From assembly GCA_009602725.1 (NCBI GenBank), contig WELB01000060.1:21017-85016 (forward strand): a stretch of 64,000 bases of DNA, read 5' to 3'. Shown here one piece after another: positions 51,408 through 60,832 of the stretch. A program made the translations under genes and the position numbers. The notes below the pieces were generated by a model that worked only from the letters and a program-made list of their open reading frames with translations, did no database searches and had not been told where the DNA came from. Every line of letters begins with the position of its first letter. Position 1 is the stretch's first letter. The DNA is from Spirogloea muscicola (Eukaryota > Streptophyta > Zygnematophyceae > Spirogloeales > Spirogloeaceae).

Positions 51408-52127
51408 ATGAGGAAGCGGCTCAAGGAGGAGCAAGGTGCGGCAAGCCACAGCCCGCCGCACGATCCAATTACTCCATCGGCCAGGAGCGACCTGCCGTAC
51501 TCTCCAGGGGCCGCCAGGAGCGGGTGGCAGGACGCCAGTGGGTCGCCAGCAGTCGGCGGCCTAGCTGTCCCACCGTTCAGGAATGTGAAGCTGGAGATGG
51601 AGAGCCCCATGCAGCCCAGCAGCTCCACCTCGCTTCTTGGTACCTACCTTATTGTGCCTGACCAATGTTGCTAGGTGTATATACGACTGCAAGCGTACAC
51701 AATCTGTCAGATAAGGTCTGTAACATCAGGACATGTTCTAAATGCAGCCATAACTGTACATTACAACGTGCGATTGGCGGCCCTACTGCAGAGCTCGTGG
51801 AATTGCTGATGGCGGCAGCTGGCAGTGCCACCATGTCCTTTGAGGACCTGTACCGGGCGTGCTCGCCGGTATGACTTTCTTGTCACGCCAATAGGTTCAC
51901 ATGATTACAACTCTGAGAAATGCTGAGTGGTGCATGCCAGCATGGCTGGCATTGCCACCTCTAAAGCTTGCGGCATTTGTGTCTGGTGGGCTGGTCAGCA
52001 CTGGCACCGATTGCGGAGGCAGGGGGACGCGGGCGAGCCCTATGTGCCATCAGGCCAGCGCGCAGCCCTGGCGGAGTGCCTGCGAGGGCGACCGGCATGG
52101 CGGGCCGTCCTTGAAACCAGGCCCAAG
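51408..52127 (+). CDS. Conserved plant protein of unknown function, 3' end unresolved
   Basis: Three exons join in phase: 51408-51639, 51792-51868 and 51999-52127. The ATG at 51408 opens a Pro/Ser-rich basic N-terminus (MRKRLKEEQG). A compact domain follows: ELVELLMAAAGSATMSFEDL, YRACSP, HWHRLRRQGDAGEPYVPSGQ and RAALAECLRGRPAWRAVL. It resembles an uncharacterised plant nuclear-type protein that I remember with the pattern AAG...SFEELC...HWPxLRKxxGERY...LxxRPEW. The helix-rich layout could be a small winged-helix domain, but no function should be inferred. The coding end was not found. It may use an exon within 52540-52830, which otherwise is 5' flank of the next gene. Confidence 0.65.
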
Positions 52128-52803
52128 GTGAGCGCGCCATGGCCGCCCACCCTGTGCACTGACATCGCCCTGCCCTGGCGTCTCAATAACGACAAATCGC
52201 TATCTCTGGGTTGGATTGCATTTTGACAAGTCACACAGTAGCAGGAGTCCAAGATAGAGGCGCTAGCTTATAAATGCAGCATTAGACTGCAGTGGTATAC
52301 TCTTGCGGCCTGGTGATCAAGAGAAAATGATTGGTGGACTTTGCCTTCGACTTTGCAGTCCCTTTTCTTGTTGAGTTGATTTCCTCAGTAGAAGCAACTT
52401 GGTGACATCAGGGCGAAGCTGAGAATTGTCCTAGTGCTGACACTTTGAGAGCGTCGATGGTCTACGGCTTTACCATTTCCGGATCTTGGTGGCATAGTTT
52501 GAGGGCTGCCAAAGCTCATCAATGACGTAGCCCATCATCTGTGTGCAGCCCTCACTACCATTGGACGCCAAGGGGGGCCCAGCGTTGGAGGGGCCAATGA
52601 CTGTGGCGGCCGTGGCAGTAGCACCGAGGGCGGCAGCGGCATTGAGCTTCAGCGGGGGCGAGAGTGAGGACCTGGGCGGTGGACATGTTGAGCAGGCCGC
52701 TGACAGTGATGGGGAGGTGAGCCAACAGAGGCACAGCGCAACTGCGGTGGCGGCAGTGGCACCACATGTTGGTAGCGGTAGCGGCGGCGGCGCTGGCGGC
52801 AGC

Positions 52804-52830
52804 GGCGGTGGCGGCGGCGGCGGCGGCGGC
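52804..52830 (+). repeat. GGC tract abutting PfkB start codon
   Basis: GGC repeats run directly into the ATG at 52831. The upstream 100 bases are also rich in GGC/GGT triplets. Confidence 0.75.
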
Positions 52831-55800
52831 ATGGCGGCTCCGCTGCCGGCGAGGCGCAACGTCGTAAGAGGCTTTCCATTGAAGGCAACTCGCCGCCGTT
52901 GCTCGCCGTTGCCTGGCCGATGCGACGAATCCGTGGCTTGGCGTGGCCATCTTGAGCCCTGAAAGCGCTCCTGCGTTGCCTTACCAGGTCGGCGTTGGCG
53001 GCGCCGGCCTCGACTTCCTGGCCTCGGTGGCCTCCTTCCCCAGCCCCGACGACAAGATACGCACGATCGCCGCGCAGGTCAGGCCAGCCACCACGGCTGG
53101 CTTCTGGCTGCGTGCTACACTAGTTAGTGGTAATCTCATGGTGGCCGCAAGGGCAGCTGACACAAAATCCTTGGAGCTGAGCATTCTCGCTGTTTTGCGA
53201 GAATGCAAAAATATCATAGGGACAGGAACCACAAGAGGCACGTTGGCAACTACATACATAGAAAAGAGAGAGAATTAGGGAAAAGGAGCTGAGCACAAGC
53301 ATAGATTCCAACTTCTAATAGTCAGATGGAGAGCCTTCGGCAGAGAGCAGGGGTCAGTGGGGAGGCTTGAAATCGTCTCAAGACACTCATCAATAATGCA
53401 TGTAGAGGCATCTACAATTTCACAACTGCCGCTCACAAGCTTGAGAAAGTGGTCCCGGATAGTGGAATGGAGGCTGTAGCTAGCCGTTCCCTAGTAAGGG
53501 CTTCTATTGTTGTTGATGATGTTGAGCACTTGGCCATGTGCGCAGAAGCTGGGGGGCGGCAATGTAGCTAATGCTCTGACTGCAGCAGCCCGCCTCGGCC
53601 TCTCGCCCAGGATCTTGACCAAGGTGCGGGCCCCTCAAGTCGCTTCATGGCCTGTTACGTGTGTGGTACACACATTTTTTGCAGTGGATCATAGGCGGAC
53701 ATGCCTCTATTCCATGCTTGATCCAATGGTATGACTGATGATGGCATCAAGGTTGCTGATCTGCGGGTCCAGGTGGCGGATGACTTGGAGGGGCGGCAGA
53801 TGCTTGCAGAGCTAGAGGGCGATGGCGTCGACACCACGCACGTTGTGGTGAGCACTCCTCTGCGCTCCACTTCACCAGTTTTTGTCTTTCAGTGTCTTCT
53901 CCTGGCACAAGCCTGCAGTCACTTGCTTTTGTCGCTTGCTTTGCACAAAGTCTCAAGCAGGTGATGTTGGCTCTGACTCTGTCCAACTGGGCGAGTGCCA
54001 AAGAAGCTCCTCATGATGGCCTCGATGAAGTGCTGCACAACTGTATCTCTCCAGTCAATAGTCACAATACTCCTACAAAGCAATACTGCTGGCGGAGACA
54101 AGAATCTCAGGTTGAGGGGTGAGGTGAGTGACCAGGTGTTTGCAGGCTTGTGCTAGGGTGACAGGTGGCGGAGGGCGGCATCTCTCCCTTCACCTACATC
54201 ATCGTTGATCAAGAGACGTCTGTACCTTGCCTTTGCACCCAGCTGCCCTTAGCATCTGCTTCTGTTTGTGCAAGTCTGAGTTAGACCCCATGCTTGAGTC
54301 TGTCTGGAGTATAATTTACTTCTGCAGAGGCTAATACAGGCTCAGTTATTGCAACCCCTTACTTTAGTATTGCGCTTCCTGCAGGAAGACAAGGACCTGC
54401 ATCCACACCGCTGGGCAGCCGCCCATGACTGCTTCCGAGCTCTCGCCTGCTGCCATCGCGTCGCTGCTGGAGGGAGCGGACCTTGTTTTCTTTGATGGGC
54501 GACTTCCTGAGGCGGCTATTCTTGTTGCAAGAGAAGTATAGCACCTTGATCTCCATCTCAGGAAGCAGCATCTGTGTGATACAGGCCGAGCTCAAGCTTT
54601 TTTCTTATTGCTTGTCGAATTGGGGAGACAATGTGGCAAGTCCCTTGGTCATTCTTTGCATCTTTGTACTCTGTGCAGGCAAGAGAAAGGGGTTTACCAA
54701 TTCTACTCGATGCCGAGAAGAAGCGGGATGGTCTGGACGAACTCCTCAGTTTTGCAGATTTCCTGGTGGCATCGTCAAAATTCCCACAGGTTGGCTGACT
54801 GTTGCATTCGCTTTTACTCAGCGTGTTGGACGCAGTTCCGGGTCTAGTATTTGTCGTCTCTGCAGCAGAGCTGCTATTGCAGACATGATCTTGCTGGTGC
54901 ATCTTGCTGGCTGCATATTCTCGTTGATTGCCTATCCTGCTTCTTCAATGCAGCCATCGCAAGCTGTAGGCATCTACAGTGCTAAGTCGAGTTCTGATAT
55001 GCACCAGGCTTGGACAGGTGCTTCAGATCTGGGAGATGCTCTGGTGAGCACGGCAGTGAGGCTCCCAAGGTTGCGCTTCATTGTGGTGACTCTTGGCGCA
55101 GCTGGCTGTGCCATGCTGGAGAGGGTTGCTCAAGGTGACAGGCACAAGGACTGCAGCAATGACGTACTCAATCAGATGATGCGTACATACTAGCCCTTGC
55201 CATGCAGGTCGTCTGATTATCTACTGACCCCCAAGCAGAGTGTGACATGTTTTTTCCTTGTGAGTTGGTCTGCAGTGACTGGACCAGATGGCCAGGATCT
55301 AGCAATCCTGGATGCTCAGCCAACGTTGGACGCTCTGCTTGGTGAACTGGTCAGACACAGGACTCAGTCACCGCCACCAGTTCTGGCCTCTCAGGTAAAC
55401 AATTGCAATGTTATGTTGTTATGTGGAAAGCAAGGACCAGCCTTAAAGGTCTATCGAGCTTCAAGTCATCAGTATAAGGGAGGTGCTCTCTACTAGGTCT
55501 TGCACATCTATTTCAAAGCACTTGTGAGGCAGCTCCTTCTGGTCTCTACGCATCTGTCTCAAGGACAAGGAGCTCGAAATCTGCTCTAAGTCGCTCCCCT
55601 CGTGAGCCAGGTCGGGTTCTTGTCCACCTCCAGCAGTCACCCAGGGGGGAGGCAAGAGCAGGTTGCAGGAAGAATATTGGTGGGCGGTGCTGTCTCCCTC
55701 CCTGAGAATGATGTTGTTGACACGACTGGTGCAGGAGATGCCTTCATTGGCTCGATCTTGTATGGTGAGATGTGTGAATTTCCATATCTTGCTTGCTTGT

Positions 55801-56332
55801 GAGTTCGGAGATGGTCCATGCTTTGATCAGGATGGTTGTCTGTCAGTCAACACGTATAGAGAAGCACCTCAAGATATGGCAGTAGGCCAGGAGGCAGATT
55901 GCGGATGTTGACCTATTACTGAGTCGGGCAAGATTGGGGTAGCTGTTGCATGGCAACTCGATCAAGTCACTGAACCAGGTCTGTGCCAGGAGATAAATAT
56001 TGTCTTGAGCTTAGATGCTGACATCCTGATGCTCAACTGACATCTGGAACATGCAGGTCTTTGCGCTGGCCTCGCTCCAGAAAAGTTCCTCCAGCTAGCG
56101 GCAGTGGTGGTGAGCACATGCTTCTAAGCCCTCTGCTATAGCACTTCAGTGTGAACCATTTCTGCATTTTTCTGGATACCGTCGCTCCTTATTGTCATAT
56201 AGCATGTTGGTAGTGAATGTGCTAGCTCCTTGTGTTGTACATTTGCAGGCTGCAGCTAAGTGCCAAGCTCTTGGAGCAAGGCCAGGGCTTCCCAGTAGAC
56301 ATGATCCGCGACTCATGAGCTTGCTGCATTGA
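52831..56332 (+). CDS. PfkB-family carbohydrate kinase
   Basis: This is a ribokinase-like sugar kinase. The natural substrate of this plant branch is not established. Twelve exons join in phase to 358 residues: 52831-52863, 52988-53077, 53546-53623, 53773-53847, 54165-54217, 54385-54535, 54679-54789, 55008-55134, 55276-55394, 55662-55764, 56057-56109 and 56249-56332. The N-terminal motif is GGAGLDFLASVASFPSPDDK plus LGGGNVANALTAAARLGL (PfkB signature 1). Also present are GVDTTHVV, SPFTYIIVDQET, RTCIHTAGQPPM and RGLPILLDAEKKRDGLDELL. Signature 2, VVDTTGAGDAFIGSILYG, carries the catalytic Asp. It most resembles the At5g43910/At1g06730 group as I remember it, with GARPGLPSRHDPRL near the end. 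An upstream in-frame ATG at 52597 would add a Gly-rich, low-complexity extension. I prefer 52831 because the length then fits the family. Confidence 0.93.
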
Positions 56333-58023
56333 CCAAAACAATCACAATCAATTGGCAAGTGGTATTGGCTTCTTGCTTGGCAAATTTTGTTTAGCATTCA
56401 TTGAGAGTCTCCTTTAGGGTTGCCTCTAGAGCAATCTGTCGCAGATTCAATGAGGAGGTTACTTTCAAAACGAGGTGACCTGTTTGTTCTTACAACAAAT
56501 TTCATGTACTCAGATTACTGGCCCTTGCATCACAATTGGGATAGCTAGCTAGTATTGCCCTGTGTAGAGTGGAGTTCCTCTTTGGCTTTTTCAGATTGAA
56601 TGACATTATACTTGAGCTTGTCAATTCTGTTAGAGAGACTTTGACAGGCAATGGAAAGAAGCTTGCAACAACGACAAGCTCGTAGTGTTGAACAGGTCGC
56701 TCGAGAATGAGCTCTACTGTTTGAAGTACTAAGCGTGTGGTCAGTCACTCACCTGACCTGGCCTCCCAAGGCTTGGTTTGCAGGAAGCACAACGTTCTCT
56801 GCACCCCAGGACCATGTAACACAGTCGTTCCACATTCATGGTGTTGGAGCAGAGCTACTTCTCCTCTGTGGGCCAGTTCTTTTACGACTTGCTAGCCAAA
56901 CAATACCTCTACCTCAGCTGGTTTGGTCGCCGGCGGAGAGGTAAACTTCCTCCCAGATGGGAGCGATGGCTGTGAAAGGCCAGACCCAATACGCATGGAC
57001 AGGTCCGGAGGAGCCAGAAAGTGCAGCAGGACTTGGCCGCGCACTTGATTCGGGTGACTTCATGCCTTGTTTATCAAGCATTGATGACCAGTCTGTGGCG
57101 GATGAAGCAGGCATGGAGTCGACGGTGACTGTCCTTCTTGGGCTGACAATCGAAGCAGCGGAGGTAGAGAAAGTATTATTCCGAAAGGAAGCGACGGCTG
57201 TGAAAGGCCTTACCCAACAAAAGTTGGACAAAAGAAGGCGCGCGGTGCACATAAAATGAGAGGGGGCCCAAAGCAAGCCAGTACACTGTTTGTAAGAAGA
57301 ACACGCTGTCGAGTAGTCGACGCGATAATGCAATGTTGTGATAATTCGATAGTCTCTAATTATAGTTGCAGCTTATCTTGATGATGGGCAATAATTAAGT
57401 GTGCCTAAGGTTAGAGGATGAACAACATAACTGGAGGGGGAGCACACGAGTGAGCAGATACAATGCTTGTCACACTAATCTGGGACTCCTGAGCACCACC
57501 CAGCAAGCCAGTGGCCTGGCCTAGTGCACGCCCAGCCCAAGGATGTAAACGAGTTGGTCGATGAGCTGACGGATTGCTGAAGCGGAGGGCCTGACACAGT
57601 TCATGATGCTGACTGATAGCGAGACAAGGCTGACGGCCTCGGGTGCAGGGAACAAGCAAAGATAGCCTGCGCTACAGATGCCACAAGGTATAAGCGTACA
57701 TCAGATTCAGCGCCAATGTTGTGGGAATGTTGTTCATGTCACGTCCGCCCTATTATGAAGGCAGGTAGTTTCAAGCCCTTTGCTTGTGCCCCTTCCGGCC
57801 CCTCAGATTTTATTAATTCCTTTTGGGCTGGCCTCTCTCAGCCATTGCCTTTCATCGGAAGAGCGGTGTTTAGTGCCAGCTGGCTCGGCTCATGAGAGCT
57901 TTATCAAAGCAGAGATAAGTTTCTGAAAGATTTCTGGAAGTTGACATAAGAAATGGCTTAATCTAGAAGAGCCTCTGACAGTTGAACCATCCACCAGTAA
58001 AGCACACCTGTTTGCTGATGAGG
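56333..58023. other. Convergent intergenic region with repeats
   Basis: The region lies between the PfkB stop and the 3' end of the AN1 gene. Bases 56940-57310 carry GGAGCGATGGCTGTGAAAGG-type units twice (near 56960 and 57190) and the reverse-oriented CGCGCGGTGCACAT block of the LINE-like family. Bases 57800-57870 carry another GGGCTGGCCTCTCTCAGCC unit. The 100-codon open frame at 56957-57259 is built from these repeats, and I do not treat it as a gene. Confidence 0.5.
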
Positions 58024-58214
58024 GTGTGTAATTGACCAGCTATCAAATGTTATGTACTTGTCTTGTATGAGCCACGAGGGCCACGGCATCTGCAAGCGGG
58101 TGCCACACTGGGGGCACAGTGTGTAATTGACCAGCTATCAAATGTTATGTACTTGTCTTGTATGAGCCACGAGGGCCACGGCATCTGCAAAGCGGGTGCC
58201 ACACTGGGGGCACA
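58024..58214 (-). repeat. Tandem duplication of the terminal zinc-finger segment
   Basis: Copy 1 (58024-58118, 95 bp) and copy 2 (58119-58214, 96 bp) are nearly identical and differ by one extra A in copy 2. Copy 2 contains the last C2H2 finger codons and stop of the AN1-C2H2 gene. Copy 1 lies beyond the stop, in the expected 3' untranslated region. Confidence 0.95.
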
Positions 58215-60227
58215 CCTCGAGCAACTGTGCTCGATTGGACTGGCCAGAATCCTTACTTGCTCTTGCATTGGAACCTTGCATAGGACTCAAGTTAGCGTTA
58301 CTACTTTGCTCTCTCGTGTGAGCAACATCCACGTGCCTAATAAGTTCATCCGCAGTGGGGAAGTGAGTGTGACACCTTGGGCACTCCTCCGCCGCCACGG
58401 TTCCTCCTTGAGCCGCAGCACCACCGAGAGCCCTCACGAAGGAGCTAAGCGACTCTTTGGCTGACCTCATGCCGCTTGCCCAGGAGGAAAACCCATCCTC
58501 TGCCGCAGCGGAGCCACTCCTGACAGTCTGCTCTGCCGCCTTGGCCTCCGGAGGCTGCCGGAGGTTGCCGTTGACGTCCTGCCGACGGTGGACCGAGCCG
58601 CGCACGGTGTTTGCGGGATCAGGCGTGGACGATGCTGCCGGCTTCCGCCCTCCGGCAGCCTTGGCGGCGCCGGTGGTGACCCTTGAGCTCGCGACCGTCG
58701 AGCGTGCGTCTTTGCCAGCGCTGCTCTTGCCGGCCGCCTTCGGAGCAGAGCTGATCGACTCGCTCACGAGCGACGCGCCGTCGCGGAAGCTCTGCAGAAA
58801 CCGCTCGCTTAGCGACTGAGCTGGCGGAGCCGCCGGTCCCTTGCGGAGCTTCGGGCAGCCGTGGTCCTCGCCGAACCGGTGCCTCAGGCAGACGTCCATG
58901 CTGCAGGCCTTGCACCGGACCGTGTTCGAGAACGTCAGCGGCTCCTTGCAGCCGGCAGCCGGGCACCTGGGCTTCTTCGTCGCCCTGCTTCAAGTCGACA
59001 TCGACCAAGAACCATGTGGTCAGGGCATGTCGAAGCTAGGTGCTCCAAGTTGACCATGCAAGTGGAGACAGCAGTATCTGACATACATCCAGGTATTCCA
59101 AGCAAGTGAGCAAGAACAGGAGGACTTAGACCCGCCAACTGGGACGTTGCTGACACTGCACTCACTATAGCATAACCCATAGAGAAGGCCAATCCAGAGC
59201 AAGAACCGGAGGACTTAGACCCGCCAACTGGGACGTTGCTGACACTGCGCTCATGGTAGCATAACCCATAGAGAAGGCCAATCCAAACTGGTCGAGATTG
59301 TCAGACTGCCAAGATTCACAAACCCGTACTAATACTGGCAACTAACTGCCTTGTCTGACTGGTCTAAGCAGAAGCAGGGGAGTTGCAGCACACGCGCGGA
59401 TGCGGAGACGCAAGCTCGGCAGGTGGGCGCACCGAGCATAGTTGCTGGGGTCGCAGCCGGCGGCGACGTGGCGGTCCCACGTGACGTTGGGGTCCTCGCT
59501 GGGGACCAGGCGCACGGCACGCGCGCACAGCGGGCAGAGGAGGACGGCGGCGTCGCCGGCGGCGGCCTGCGGGCACTCGTGGGCGGCGTAGCTGCGGTGC
59601 TCCAGGCAGTACACCTGTACGCCGCCGCCGCCGCCGCAGCAGCACGTGAGGGCGGCCCTTGCTCAGAGGAGGCCCGGACAAAGGCTAACTCTCAGATTCA
59701 GTACCTAAGTAAGAGAAATATTCTTACTGCTGTGAATACTACTACTACTTAACACTCTTTCAGTGAAGTACGATGGCTGTGGTTGCCCAGAATGAGACTG
59801 AACCAATTCGAGGGGGCCAGAAAAGCGTTAGAGCTCAGACTTCCGTGTTGAGCAGCCGCAGGTCAGAGACACTAGTCTCCGGTTAGCGGGTACCCAAGTC
59901 ACTACCTTCTGACACACACTTCTATTAGGCGTCTACGTCTCACAGCACTGCTTCCTTGGACCTATTGAAAGGCATATCTATCGTAAACCTAAAACTGTTA
60001 GACCCATAACCGTAAATCCTTGGTTCACCGCCTAACCTGTCGGCCTGGAACTTTGCCCTGCGGCAGACTTGAGGCGCAGGTTCGATTCTGCAGTCCTCTC
60101 GTCTGTGGCACTGGTTTTATGTGGTCACCTCGCGGCAGCGGTTGCAGGTGAAGGGCAGGAAGTCGACGAGGCGGCAGGCGGCGGCCGCGCAGTGCCGCCC
60201 GAGGCCCGGGAACGCCGGCGTCCCCAT
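58138..60227 (-). CDS. AN1-C2H2 zinc finger stress-associated protein (SAP11/16 type)
   Basis: Plant stress-associated proteins of this type carry two AN1 fingers and two C2H2 fingers and are linked to abiotic stress responses. Three exons join in phase to 375 residues: 60129-60227, 59433-59614 and 58138-58984. The start MGTPAFPGLGRHC matches the family start. AN1 finger 1 includes LVDFLPFTCNRC and YCLEHRSYAAHECP. AN1 finger 2 is CPAAGCKEPLTFSNTVRCKA, then CLRHRFGEDHGCP. A Ser/Ala-rich linker of roughly 140 residues follows, longer than the Arabidopsis version as I remember it. The C2H2 fingers are CPRCHTHFPTADELIRHVDV and CPQCGTRFADAVALVAHTRQ. The last finger and stop lie inside a tandem duplication. 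Intron 2 contains an 89-bp tandem duplication. The gene diverges from the SWAP70-like gene, with 400 bp between start codons. Confidence 0.93.
59108..59285 (+). repeat. 89-bp tandem duplication in intron 2 of the AN1 gene
   Basis: Copies 59108-59196 and 59197-59285 both start GAGCAAGAAC and end GGCCAATCCA, with only a few differences (for example CACTGCACTCACTATAG against CACTGCGCTCATGGTAG). Confidence 0.95.
59760..59910 (-). repeat. LINE-like tail fragment, subfamily B, in AN1 gene intron 1
   Basis: Minus-strand words CTGCGGCTGCTCAAC, TTTTCTGGCCCCCTC and CCACAGCCATCG follow the order of the subfamily B coding end and untranslated block seen at 13755-14035 and 26880-27060. Confidence 0.45.
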
Positions 60228-60349
60228 CGCCGCCGGTCATGCGCCGTGGCGGCGGCGCCCGGCGAGCGCTCGACGCCGCCTGTCCCGGCGCGCCAGCCGC
60301 GAGCCTGCCCCCCCACCTCCGCCGGGCGGTTGAGCCAGAGACTGCGGCT

Positions 60350-60362
60350 GCTGGTATATAAC
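60350..60362 (-). promoter_or_regulatory. TATA element of the AN1 zinc finger gene
   Basis: On the minus strand the word CGTTATATACC lies about 125 bases upstream of the ATG at 60227, in an otherwise GC-rich leader. This gives room for a start of transcription about 30 bases downstream. No comparable TATA is seen on the plus strand close to the SWAP70-like start. Confidence 0.5.
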
Positions 60363-60602
60363 GAGCGGCTAATATAAAGAAAAGCAATACTTGAAAGTGG
60401 TGTTCGTAAACACATCGGCGGAGCCACAGGCAACCCGGAAAAATATGGACAATGTGCAGATTGTGCTGGGCTTGTCCCTCATTTCATTCATTTCTACTTA
60501 GTTTGATGGATTTCTCTTTTTCGAGCTGACCAATCACAGCCATCGCCATTAACTGGAACAGTCTCTCCCTCCGGCCCTGGACCTCCGCCGCGCAGCTTCC
60601 CC

Positions 60603-60627
60603 CGGCGGCGGCGGCGGCGGCGGCGGC
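60603..60627 (+). repeat. GGC tract abutting SWAP70-like start codon
   Basis: Eight GGC units run directly into the ATG at 60628. A second (GGC/CGG) tract at 60795-60832 precedes the exon 2 acceptor. Confidence 0.85.
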
Positions 60628-60793
60628 ATGGCCGACGGCGCGGAGGCGGAGGCGGCGCCGGCGGTGAGAGCGCCAGCGCTGCTGAGCTCCTCGCCGGCTC
60701 CTCAGCCGCGGCGGCGGTCGCCGGCGTTTCCTAGCGAGCCCCGCAGCTAGGGATCATGGTTTGCGGTTTGGCGTCGCGACTGACGGGCGTGCG

Positions 60794-60832
<39 letters not shown>

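Noticed and set aside
56957-57259. 100-codon open frame
   Set aside because: It is built from the repeated GGCTGTGAAAGGCC units and a LINE-like 3' block, so coding function is unlikely.
58024-59285. CRISPR-like direct repeats
   Set aside because: These are two-copy adjacent tandem duplications in a nuclear gene with no spacers.
60065-60105. tRNA-like T-arm (GCAGGTTCGATTCTGC)
   Set aside because: No matching acceptor, D-arm or anticodon arm could be formed upstream. Another similar word at 40980 also lacks the rest of a tRNA.
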